The notes under the pieces are model-generated. The model saw nothing but the letters and a program-made list of their open reading frames with translations. It had not been told where the DNA came from and did no database searches. From an uncultured Collinsella sp. (lineage in GTDB: Bacteria; Actinomycetota; Coriobacteriia; Coriobacteriales; Coriobacteriaceae), in contig CABRFW010000114.1 of the NCBI GenBank assembly GCA_902470265.1, positions 1 to 5,558 on the forward strand: a DNA stretch of 5,558 bases, written 5' to 3'. Below are positions 1 to 5,453 of the stretch, one piece after another. Made by a program: the position numbers and the translations under genes. Every line of letters begins with the position of its first letter. Within the stretch, counting starts at the first letter, position 1.

Positions 1-230
1 CCGTTATCCGAGATGGTAATGGTGCGGGCGTCTTTATCAAAGGAGACGCGAATGGCCAGGTCGCCCTGGTCGATCTTGACGCTCGGATCCTGCAGGCTCT
101 TAAAGTTGAGCTTGTCGACGGCGTCGCTCGCGTTAGAGATAAGCTCGCGCAGGAAGATTTCCTTATTGGTGTAGATGGAGTTGATCATGAGGTCGAGCAG
201 TTTTTTGCTCTCGGTCTTAAATTGACGCAT
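1..230 (-). CDS. htpG: HtpG, Hsp90-family molecular chaperone (N-terminal part, gene runs off the window)
   Basis: This is the first 76 codons (plus two bases) of the bacterial Hsp90 chaperone, a cytosolic homodimeric ATPase that helps client proteins fold and copes with heat and other stress. The visible part is the start of the GHKL ATP-binding domain. It reads MRQFKTESKKLLDLMINSIY and then carries the Hsp90 signature NKEIFLRELISNASDA at residues 22-37. E29 and N33 match the catalytic Glu and Mg-binding Asn of the family, and the segment ends in ISDNG, where D75 matches the adenine-binding Asp. The ATG at 230 is supported by an AAAGGA ribosome site (237-242) six bases upstream and by the usual Hsp90 N-terminus. 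The gene has the same strand as the GNAT gene upstream but is separated by 202 bp holding a promoter-like region and a hairpin terminator, so it is probably regulated on its own. No CIRCE (HrcA) inverted repeat was seen. Confidence 0.97.
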   Translation of the reverse strand, partial: MRQFKTESKKLLDLMINSIYTNKEIFLRELISNASDAVDKLNFKSLQDPSVKIDQGDLAIRVSFDKDARTITISDN

Positions 231-236
231 GTGCAG

Positions 237-242
237 TCCTTT
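237..242 (-). promoter_or_regulatory. Ribosome binding site of htpG
   Basis: The minus strand reads AAAGGA six bases before the ATG at 230. It confirms the htpG start and lies about 20 bases downstream of the T-tract of the leader terminator. Confidence 0.8.
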
Positions 243-260
243 CGCGCTACCCCCGTCCGC

Positions 261-285
261 AAAAACGGCCCGGTCGCCCGAGCCG
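261..285 (-). terminator. Intrinsic terminator in the htpG leader (possible attenuator)
   Basis: On the minus strand CGGCTCGG (285-278) pairs fully with CCGGGCCG (273-266), including one G-U pair, around the tetraloop GCGA, which is of the GNRA type. Five T residues (265-261) follow at once. This is a textbook Rho-independent terminator for minus-strand transcription. It ends only about 30 bases before the htpG start codon, with no room for a promoter after it. It may therefore end the upstream cps/GNAT transcript, attenuate htpG transcription, or do both. No competing antiterminator helix was found by eye. Confidence 0.75.
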
Positions 286-316
286 CATCGCAGACCTGCT
301 ATGTTCAGACTTAGAT

Positions 317-345
317 TTTATAACCCATTAGCGCGCATATATACA
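317..345 (-). promoter_or_regulatory. Candidate htpG promoter (weak -35)
   Basis: The minus strand has TATAAA (322-317, five of six to the TATAAT consensus) as a possible -10, in an AT-rich patch that stands out from the GC-rich surroundings. Seventeen bases upstream is TGTATA (345-340), only a three-of-six match to TTGACA. Transcription would start near 310, giving a leader of about 80 bases that includes the terminator at 261-285. The call is an inference from base composition and spacing. Confidence 0.4.
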
Positions 346-368
346 TACGGAATCGAAAAACTGTATGT
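343..368. promoter_or_regulatory. Inverted repeat ACATAC-N14-GTATGT upstream of htpG, possible operator
   Basis: On the plus strand ACATAC (343-348) and GTATGT (363-368) are perfect inverted copies separated by 14 bases. The repeat overlaps the candidate -35 region of htpG. The stretch 348-371 also resembles 3064-3090 upstream of the cpsC-like gene, so a shared regulator is possible. The DNA-binding protein is unknown and the arms are short, so chance cannot be excluded. Confidence 0.3.
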
Positions 369-394
369 CTAAGCGCTCCGATGCGCCAATTGCC

Positions 395-434
395 AAGGAG
401 TGTCCCCAACTGCCGGCAGAAAAGGAACGTCCCT
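395..434. repeat. REP-like element: two direct GGA-N2-GTCCC repeats flanking a 10-bp palindrome
   Basis: On the plus strand AAGGAGTGTCCCC (395-407) and AAGGAACGTCCCT (422-434) are near-identical direct repeats. Between them sits the perfect palindrome CTGCCGGCAG (410-419). The second copy overlaps the stop codon of the GNAT gene, so the element begins exactly at the gene's end. This layout is typical of small dispersed extragenic elements (REP or MITE-like). Whether it recurs in the genome cannot be seen from this window. It might also form RNA structure at the 3' end of the transcript. Confidence 0.45.
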
Positions 435-933
435 ATCTGCCATCTACGCGCTTGGCCATCCAGACATGGGGTTGGCCCTCGTCTTCGTAATCTACCGGGG
501 CGATTTGCGTGTAGCCCGCCTTTGCATAGAGCGGCAGCACGTATTCCTGCGCATGCAGCTTAATAAGCTTGGCGCCGGCATCGCGTGCACACGAAGCACT
601 GGTCTCCACGATCGCACTCGCCAGTCCGCGACGACGCATAGCCGGCAGCACGGCGACGCGCCCCATAATGTAGGTCTCCTCCGCCGCGACGCCTTCGTCC
701 AAGTCGCACGCCGGCGACACCGGAGCCTCTGCGTCAGCCGCGCGCTCAAGCTCTTCGGGAAACACGCGCGAGCAACCGGCAAGCTCGTCGTCTACATAGA
801 GCGTCACATGAATGCAGTTCGGATCCTCGTCGATAGCGTCGAACTCATTCTCGTAGCCCTGCTCGTCCATAAAAACGACGCGGCGCACCAACGCCGCGTC
901 ATCAAAGCATCCCGTCTTAAGTTGGATATCCAT
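433..933 (-). CDS. GNAT-family N-acetyltransferase (ElaA/YjcF-like)
   Basis: A cytosolic protein of 166 residues predicted to move an acetyl group from acetyl-CoA to an amine; the substrate is unknown. The acetyl-CoA pyrophosphate loop is visible as VAVLPAMRRRGLAS (residues 93-106), with R100-x-x-G103-x-A105 matching the family motif. The C-terminal motif LHAQEYVLPLYAKAGY (126-141) followed by a late PHVWM is typical of the ElaA/YjcF branch, as is FMDEQGYENEFDAID near residues 21-35. An acidic insert lies at about 62-86. An in-frame ATG at 951 gives six extra residues, but a GAAAGGG ribosome site (945-939) sits just before the ATG at 933, so 933 is chosen. The gene starts 39 bp after the phosphatase gene and is probably on the same transcript. 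Its role with the polysaccharide genes is unproven. Its stop codon lies inside the REP-like repeat. Confidence 0.88.
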   Translation of the reverse strand: MDIQLKTGCFDDAALVRRVVFMDEQGYENEFDAIDEDPNCIHVTLYVDDELAGCSRVFPEELERAADAEAPVSPACDLDEGVAAEETYIMGRVAVLPAMRRRGLASAIVETSASCARDAGAKLIKLHAQEYVLPLYAKAGYTQIAPVDYEDEGQPHVWMAKRVDGR

Positions 934-938
934 GGCTG

Positions 939-945
939 CCCTTTC
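939..945 (-). promoter_or_regulatory. Ribosome binding site that fixes the GNAT start at 933
   Basis: The minus strand reads GAAAGGG with five bases to the ATG at 933. The upstream in-frame ATG at 951 would place this site inside the coding region and has no comparable site of its own. Confidence 0.7.
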
Positions 946-972
946 ATTCAATGCGAACGTTAGGGACAGATT

Positions 973-1623
973 TTAGCGAAAATGAGCTCCGCGTACGCTA
1001 AACTTCGCGCGAGCCTTCGCCAGGCAGTCGTAATGACCCACGTTATGGGCATCGCTCGCGATGAAGCTGTACAGGTTCTGATCGAACAGGCGCTGTGCCG
1101 GCTTTTTCTCGCGACCAAAGCGACCGCCGGCAATAAAGTCCGCCGAAGCCTGCAGCTTGCAGCCCATATCGACCAGGCGCTCCGCCACGCTTACATCCTT
1201 TTGAACCGCACGATAGCGCTCAGGATGAGCGATGATCACCTGGTAGCCAAGGCACTGTAAATCGTAAATCGTGTTCTCGTACTCTCTAAACGCATACGCA
1301 TCGGCATGCGTCGAAAGCTCGAGCAGAAACTCGTTGGTTCCATCGAAATGCAAGTGCTCCGCGGCATCGATACCAAGCTCAACGAGCTTTCGATGGTTGA
1401 CCTCGAAGCCCATCTGGAGCGGAAAACCGTCAGCGTTATCACGCAGCAGTTCAAAGGCATCCCACATCTTGTCGTAATCAAAATAGGGATCACGGCAGTG
1501 AGGAGTGCAAACGATTCTGGTTACACCGGCCCGCTTGGCAGCCTCGAGCATCGCCAAGCTCTCATCGAGATCGGCGGCGCCGTCGTCTACACCCGGCAAG
1601 ATATGGCAATGAATGTCACGCAT
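973..1623 (-). CDS. cpsB: CpsB/CapC/YwqE-family PHP-domain protein-tyrosine phosphatase
   Basis: A 216-residue metal-dependent phosphatase predicted to remove phosphate from the tyrosine cluster of the partner CpsD kinase, so resetting polysaccharide assembly. It is of the PHP (polymerase and histidinol phosphatase) fold. Metal ligands expected in the family are visible: H5 and H7 in DIHCHILPGVDDGA, D14, H42 in CTPHC, E74 in GFEVNH, H133 in AHPERY and D191/H193 in SDAHN. R136 of HPERY matches an arginine conserved in this family. The protein is cytosolic with no signal peptide. An AAGG ribosome site (1634-1631) lies seven bases before the ATG. It begins 17 bp after the kinase gene, so the two are surely co-transcribed. 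The C-terminus, ending soon after SDAHN, looks some 25 residues shorter than usual and may be altered. The symbol is given at family level. Confidence 0.93.
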   Translation of the reverse strand: MRDIHCHILPGVDDGAADLDESLAMLEAAKRAGVTRIVCTPHCRDPYFDYDKMWDAFELLRDNADGFPLQMGFEVNHRKLVELGIDAAEHLHFDGTNEFLLELSTHADAYAFREYENTIYDLQCLGYQVIIAHPERYRAVQKDVSVAERLVDMGCKLQASADFIAGGRFGREKKPAQRLFDQNLYSFIASDAHNVGHYDCLAKARAKFSVRGAHFR

Positions 1624-1640
1624 AGGTCAGCCTTAATCAA

Positions 1641-2378
1641 CTAAACGTTTGCTCGGTTGGTGAAGATGCCCTTTTTGGAAGTCCCCTGATCGTCGGAGCC
1701 CTTCTTCACCTTCTTACCGTCCTTGGTGTAGTAGGAGTAGTAGTACTCGCTGGTCTCGGTCTCGCAGTAGTTCATAACGGTACCGATGAGCTTGACCTTC
1801 TCGGACTTCTTAAGCTGACCGATGGCGTTGAGCGCCTCCTCGCGCTTGGTGAAGTCCTCACGCACGACAAAAAGCGCACCGTCGGTCAGACTTGCGATCT
1901 CGGCAGCATCGATGAAGGTGCCGACCGGGGGAGCATCGAAGATGACGTACTGGAACTTGGCGGACAGTGCCTTTACCAGCTTGGCAAAGCGATGGGAGAC
2001 GATGATGTCGGCAGGATTGGGAATATGCGGCTCGGCATCGAGGAAGTAGAAGTTCTTCTGACCCGTCTCGACAATTGCCTGGTCAATGGAGATCTGCTCG
2101 GAAAGGACCGCATAGAGTCCGCCGCGCGAACGAACGCCGAGCATATCGGAAAGGGACCTGCGGCGCATATCGGCCTCGACCAGGAGCACGGACTTGCCGC
2201 TCGTGGCGATAGCCTGGGCAAGGTTGATGGAAACCGTAGACTTGCCCTCGTTGGGAATCGAGGACGTAACGGTGATGGTGCGAATGGGGTCGTCCACGCT
2301 CGCAAAGCGGATGTTGGCCAGAAGGGTCTTGGCGGCATTCTGTACAACGAGCTTATCGGTGTTCTTTGCCTTAGCCAT
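1641..2378 (-). CDS. cpsD: CpsD/CapB-family bacterial tyrosine kinase (BY-kinase)
   Basis: A 245-residue cytosolic P-loop kinase that autophosphorylates on C-terminal tyrosines and, with its membrane adaptor, controls capsule or exopolysaccharide chain length and export. The Walker A motif is SSIPNEGKST (39-48, K46), Walker A' is LLVEADMR (65-72) and Walker B is VIFDAPP (145-151). The C-terminal tyrosine cluster EYYYSYY holds Y212, Y213, Y214, Y216 and Y217, with Y204 before it. Two details stand out: the first acidic residue of A' is Glu rather than the more usual Asp, and a lysine-rich tail of 28 residues follows the cluster, which commonly sits near the very end. The start at 2378 is two bases after the adaptor gene's stop, with a GGTGG ribosome site (2392-2388) inside that gene, so translation is probably coupled. 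MinD/ParA proteins share the fold but lack the tyrosine cluster and this context. Confidence 0.95.
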   Translation of the reverse strand: MAKAKNTDKLVVQNAAKTLLANIRFASVDDPIRTITVTSSIPNEGKSTVSINLAQAIATSGKSVLLVEADMRRRSLSDMLGVRSRGGLYAVLSEQISIDQAIVETGQKNFYFLDAEPHIPNPADIIVSHRFAKLVKALSAKFQYVIFDAPPVGTFIDAAEIASLTDGALFVVREDFTKREEALNAIGQLKKSEKVKLIGTVMNYCETETSEYYYSYYTKDGKKVKKGSDDQGTSKKGIFTNRANV

Positions 2379-2380
2379 GC

Positions 2381-3037
2381 CTATTTACCACCTTTCATAG
2401 CCGGAATTCGGCCAACAACGGGAATGCCCAGGAGCTCTTCTGCCTCTTCGGCACCGCGGATGCGGGTGTTGAGCATGTCTGCCAAAACGACATAGGCAAC
2501 TGCGATAAAGATGCCCGCGAGGAACGCGACAGCAACGTACAGCATACGCTTGGGGCCGCTGGGGACTTCGGGGGTCTTAGCCTCGTCGATAACGTTGATG
2601 CTCTGGGCAGCGCCGACGTTCTGAGCGACCGTACTCACCGAGCTGGCCATGGCTTTTGCGACCTTAGCCGTCTCCTTGGCATCGGTGCCGGTAACCGAAA
2701 GCGTAATGACACGCGTGGTGGTCTCGGAGGAAACAGACACCTTGTAGTCATCCAGGTCAGCAAGGCCCAGCTCATTGGCAGCACCGCTCTTAACGCTATC
2801 GCTATCCAGCAGCGTGGCGATATCGTTGGAAAGCATCTGGCTCGCCGAGAGATCGTTGTAGCTCATCTGACCGCTATCGTCGGTCTTGGCGAGAATGTAC
2901 ATGCTCGTCGTCGCGGTGTAGGTGTTGTCCATCGCAACGAAGGACACGATGCCCATGGCGATCGCGCAGACCACCGGAAGGGTGATGACCAGCTTAAGGT
3001 GCTTCTTCAGCAGCTGGAACAGTTCGAGAAGGGTCAT
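2381..3037 (-). CDS. cpsC: Wzz/CpsC/YveK-family polysaccharide chain-length adaptor, activator of the tyrosine kinase
   Basis: A 218-residue inner-membrane protein that acts as the transmembrane half of a split BY-kinase and influences polysaccharide chain length. The N-terminus MTLLELFQLLKKHLKL is typical of the Wzz family. TM1 spans about 16-36 and TM2 about 166-186. The roughly 130-residue segment between them faces outside, and the proline-containing stretch TPEVPSGPKR (155-164) sits just before TM2, as usual for the family. The cytosolic tail NTRIRGAEEAEELLGIPVVG (190-209) is the kind that docks and activates a CpsD kinase, and the kinase gene follows two bases later. Length is close to the Gram-positive members and much shorter than fused Wzc proteins. 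The ATG at 3037 has an AAAGG site eight bases upstream. This is the first gene of its unit, with a candidate promoter at 3116-3146. Confidence 0.93.
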   Translation of the reverse strand: MTLLELFQLLKKHLKLVITLPVVCAIAMGIVSFVAMDNTYTATTSMYILAKTDDSGQMSYNDLSASQMLSNDIATLLDSDSVKSGAANELGLADLDDYKVSVSSETTTRVITLSVTGTDAKETAKVAKAMASSVSTVAQNVGAAQSINVIDEAKTPEVPSGPKRMLYVAVAFLAGIFIAVAYVVLADMLNTRIRGAEEAEELLGIPVVGRIPAMKGGK

Positions 3038-3063
3038 GCAGCTTGCCTTTCATTTCCCCAGTT

Positions 3064-3090
3064 CGGATTGACAAAACTGTCCGTATGTTA
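3064..3090. promoter_or_regulatory. Possible operator or structured leader element upstream of cpsC
   Basis: On the plus strand GACA-AAAC-TGTC (3070-3081) is a perfect short inverted repeat, and TCCGTATGT (3080-3088) repeats in inverse the ACATACGGA found at 343-351 upstream of htpG. The whole stretch aligns with 348-371 with small gaps. It lies 27-53 bases before the cpsC start, downstream of the candidate promoter. Function is unknown. Confidence 0.3.
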
Positions 3091-3115
3091 TCGCATCTTT
3101 TTACCGAGACCAAAC

Positions 3116-3146
3116 TCTATACATAAGAAACAGGCTCTCCTGTAAA
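3116..3146 (-). promoter_or_regulatory. Candidate promoter of the cpsC-cpsD-cpsB-GNAT unit (19-bp spacer)
   Basis: On the minus strand TTTACA (3146-3141, five of six to TTGACA) is followed after 19 bases by TATAGA (3121-3116, four of six to TATAAT). The spacer is longer than the ideal 17. A perfect dyad ACAGG-AGAG-CCTGT (3143-3130) overlaps the -35 and spacer. The region sits between the terminator of the upstream unit and the first cps gene, which is where a promoter is needed. Confidence 0.4.
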
Positions 3147-3164
3147 AATGTCGGAAGCAATCGT

Positions 3165-3207
3165 AAAATTGCACAACAACGCCGCACCCGAAAGTCAAAT
3201 GCGGCGT
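3165..3207 (-). terminator. Terminator after the phosphate two-component genes
   Basis: On the minus strand ACGCCGCA (3207-3200) pairs perfectly with TGCGGCGT (3186-3179) around a 13-base loop. It is followed by TGTTGTGCAATTTT, a broken but T-rich tract. It lies 26 bp past the kinase stop codon and before the cps promoter, so it separates the two transcription units. Confidence 0.7.
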
Positions 3208-3232
3208 CTACATCAATACCTATGTTGTATCG

Positions 3233-4657
3233 CTATGCGAATGGCTCGTCCTGCTGTATGGGAAACGTCACCGTAATGGTGGTTCCCACGCCCAACTCGC
3301 TCGACAGATCGAGCGTGGCGTGATGATACAGGGCCGCATGCTTGACAATGGCAAGCCCCAGACCGGTTCCGCCGCGCGCCTTGGACCTACTCTTGTCCAC
3401 GCGATAGAACCGCTCAAATACCTTGCCCTGTTCTTCAGGCGCGATACCGATTCCCGTGTCGGCGACCGCAAGGAACGGATGGCCTTCGTCGTTGGTGCCG
3501 CACTGCAGCGTAACCGTACCGCCGGGTCGATTGTAGCGGATGGCGTTGCTTGCCAGATTATAGATGAGCTCGTCGATCAAGCGCGACACGCCTTCGATGA
3601 CCACAGGCTTGGTCTCATGACTTATCGTCACATTCGCCTGACGGGCGACCTGTTCAAGACGCTGCTCAACCGCGTAGATCGCACGCGAGAGCTCAATAGG
3701 CTCCGTGGACCCAATGGGCACTGCCTCGCCTTCAGTTGCACGTTCGGCCTCGTCCAAGTTAGACAGCGTAAGGATGTCGTTGACAAGCGCCGCCAAGCGG
3801 CCCGCCTCACGATAGATGCGACCGCCAAAGTTGCGCAGGTCGTCCTCGCCCTCGACCATGCCGTTTGCGATGAGCTCGGCATAGCCCGAAATCGCCGTAA
3901 GCGGCGTCTTGAGCTCATGGGTGATATTCGCCGTGAACTCGCGGCGCATACGGTCGTTGTCCGCTAGCACCGCCATTTGGCGCTTGAGCTCCTGGCGCTG
4001 CGACTCGATACGCTCAAGCATGGGGACCATCTCGGCATAGGCGTGCTCATAGCTACGGCGTGGGTGATCCAAATCCACCTCTTGCAACGGCGCGATGATG
4101 GCACGGGACTCACGGCGCGCCATAAAAAACGAGAGTACCGCACCCGCTGCTGCGATAAGCAGCATCGGCGCCAGCATCGACAGCAAAATCGCCGCAACGC
4201 CAGGCTGGGCCTGCGCCAAGCGAACGACCTGGCCGTTATCAAGGGTGACGGCGCGATACAGCATAATCTCGTCGAGCGTAGAGCTTGCGCGCTCCGCGGA
4301 ACCCAAACCACTCTCAAAGGCCTCGATGACCTCGGGGCGATCGCCATGGTTGGGCAGTGCGGAAGGCGACGCCTCGTTGTCGTAGGCAACCGATCCATCC
4401 TTGTTAATCAGCGTGATTCGCAAGTCCTCTCGATCGAGGCTACGCAAGAACGGGATGGGCTCCTGCTGTTCGTCGAGAGCGGCAGCAATGAGCTCGGTTT
4501 CCTGCGCCAGGTTGGTACTCGTGGCATCCGCCAAGGTGTTTTGCACAAAGAACGCACCCAGCACCGTAAACGCCACGATAACCGCCATGGCGCAGACAAA
4601 GATCGTCACAAAAACGCGGTGCGACAGCGTATGTTTTCCCTGGGGGGCGAAGACCAC
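3233..4657 (-). CDS. phoR: PhoR-like membrane sensor histidine kinase
   Basis: A 474-residue sensor kinase that should phosphorylate the response regulator encoded just upstream. TM1 spans about 14-38, an extracytoplasmic sensor domain runs to about 154 (it contains LINKDGSVAYDN, as in PhoR/CACHE-like sensors), and TM2 about 155-179. The following linker with IIAPLQEVDLDHP resembles a degenerate HAMP; no cytosolic PAS domain is evident. The dimerisation helix carries FTANITHELKTPLTAISGY with phospho-accepting H247. The ATPase domain shows the N-box around N367-N371, DTGIG (400-404), FERFYRVD (414-421) and GGTGLGLAIV (429-438), so all catalytic boxes are intact. The start is GTG at 4657, backed by a strong GGAGGAG site (4670-4664) inside the regulator gene, three bases after whose stop it begins. 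Phosphate sensing is inferred from pstB two genes upstream; the ligand is not visible in the sequence. Confidence 0.92.
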   Translation of the reverse strand: MVFAPQGKHTLSHRVFVTIFVCAMAVIVAFTVLGAFFVQNTLADATSTNLAQETELIAAALDEQQEPIPFLRSLDREDLRITLINKDGSVAYDNEASPSALPNHGDRPEVIEAFESGLGSAERASSTLDEIMLYRAVTLDNGQVVRLAQAQPGVAAILLSMLAPMLLIAAAGAVLSFFMARRESRAIIAPLQEVDLDHPRRSYEHAYAEMVPMLERIESQRQELKRQMAVLADNDRMRREFTANITHELKTPLTAISGYAELIANGMVEGEDDLRNFGGRIYREAGRLAALVNDILTLSNLDEAERATEGEAVPIGSTEPIELSRAIYAVEQRLEQVARQANVTISHETKPVVIEGVSRLIDELIYNLASNAIRYNRPGGTVTLQCGTNDEGHPFLAVADTGIGIAPEEQGKVFERFYRVDKSRSKARGGTGLGLAIVKHAALYHHATLDLSSELGVGTTITVTFPIQQDEPFA

Positions 4658-4660
4658 GGG

Positions 4661-5389
4661 TTACTCCTCCGATGCGGTGGCCGCGGTGTCGTCACCTTCG
4701 GCACCATCACCGGCAGAAGGCTCGGCCAAGCGGTAGCCCACGCCGCGCACGGTCTCGATGGCGCTGGCATGCTCGCCCAGTTTTTGGCGAAGCGTCTGCA
4801 CGTGCACGTCAACGGTGCGCGAACCGCCGTCGAAGTCCCAGCCCCACACGCTCTGCAGCAACGACTCGCGGGTAAAGACCACGCCGGGCTTGCGCATGAG
4901 GTACTCGAGCAGGTCGAACTCGCGCAGGGTGAGCTTAAGCGGCTCGCCGGCAACGGTCACCTCGCGATGGCTGGGCGAGAGCACGATGTCGCCCACGCTG
5001 AGCACATCGCTCGCCTGCTTGACCATGCCGCCGCGACGCAGCAGTGCGCGGCAGCGGCTCGCAAGCTCCATGAGCGAAAACGGCTTAGTCAGGTAATCGT
5101 CGGCACCGCCATCGAGCGCCATCACCTTGTCGAGCTCGGTATCCTTGGCGGTAAGCATCATGATGGGCACCGTCGCCGTCAGGCGATCGGCACGCAGTCG
5201 ACGCATAATCGCCAAGCCATCGGTATCGGGCAGCATGATGTCGAGCAGGACGGCATCGGGTACCCGTCGCGCCACGGCAGCCTTAAACTCACCGTCGCAC
5301 GAAAAGCCTTCGGCCTCAATCCCCTGCTTGCGCAGTGCATAGACCGTCAAATCCCTGATGTTGTCATCGTCCTCGACGTAATAGATCAT
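4661..5389 (-). CDS. phoB: OmpR/PhoB-family response regulator, probably of the phosphate regulon
   Basis: A 242-residue cytosolic DNA-binding regulator. The receiver domain (about 1-118) shows the acidic pocket E6/D7, phospho-acceptor D50 in VLLDIMLPD, T80 and K102 in TKPF. The C-terminal winged helix-turn-helix (about 128-222) has LTLREFDLLEYL, the recognition helix around RTVDVHVQTLRQKL (191-204) and RGVGYRL (216-222). An acidic, Ala-rich tail of about 20 residues follows. An in-frame ATG at 5413 exists, but an AAAGGGG site (5402-5396) six bases before the ATG at 5389 and the usual family start (MIYYVEDD) favour 5389. It lies 64 bp after pstB and directly before the kinase gene, so it is probably the PhoB/PhoP-type activator of phosphate-starvation genes. 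RegX3-type regulators are homologous and the name is by context. No clear Pho box was seen upstream. Confidence 0.93.
   Translation of the reverse strand: MIYYVEDDDNIRDLTVYALRKQGIEAEGFSCDGEFKAAVARRVPDAVLLDIMLPDTDGLAIMRRLRADRLTATVPIMMLTAKDTELDKVMALDGGADDYLTKPFSLMELASRCRALLRRGGMVKQASDVLSVGDIVLSPSHREVTVAGEPLKLTLREFDLLEYLMRKPGVVFTRESLLQSVWGWDFDGGSRTVDVHVQTLRQKLGEHASAIETVRGVGYRLAEPSAGDGAEGDDTAATASEE
4664..4670 (-). promoter_or_regulatory. Ribosome binding site supporting the GTG start of the kinase
   Basis: The minus strand reads GGAGGAG six bases before the GTG at 4657. It is formed by the last codons of the regulator gene, so the kinase is probably translationally coupled to it. It is the strongest ribosome site in the window. 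Confidence 0.85.
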
Positions 5390-5395
5390 GTTGAA

Positions 5396-5402
5396 CCCCT
5401 TT
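5396..5402 (-). promoter_or_regulatory. Ribosome binding site that fixes the response regulator start at 5389
   Basis: The minus strand reads AAAGGGG with six bases to the ATG at 5389. A short inverted repeat TGCGG/CCGCA (5420-5402) lies immediately upstream; its significance is unclear. Confidence 0.75.
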
Positions 5403-5453
5403 GCGGCCGGCATGACCGCATCTTAACCCTAAAGGTGCCTGTACTAGATGGTA

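Noticed and set aside
231..432. CIRCE-type heat-shock operator upstream of htpG
   Set aside because: Neither TTAGCACTC nor its inverse GAGTGCTAA occurs in the region.
400..963. Plus-strand open frame opposite the GNAT gene
   Set aside because: It is the complement of a gene with clear acetyl-CoA binding motifs. It has no ribosome site or family signature and runs through the REP-like repeat.
3068..3073. Perfect TTGACA on the plus strand as a -35 box
   Set aside because: No acceptable -10 is found 16-18 bases downstream and there is no plus-strand gene to serve. It is probably part of the inverted repeat at 3070-3081.
3320..3967. Plus-strand open frame of 215 codons inside the kinase gene
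   Set aside because: It is a shadow of the catalytic domain, with low-complexity basic composition and no recognisable domain.
5390..5453. Separate promoter or Pho box between pstB and the response regulator
   Set aside because: TAAGAT is a possible -10, but nothing resembling a -35 lies at the right distance, and no tandem GTTCAC-like or CTGTCAT-like repeats are present. Co-transcription from pstB is simpler.
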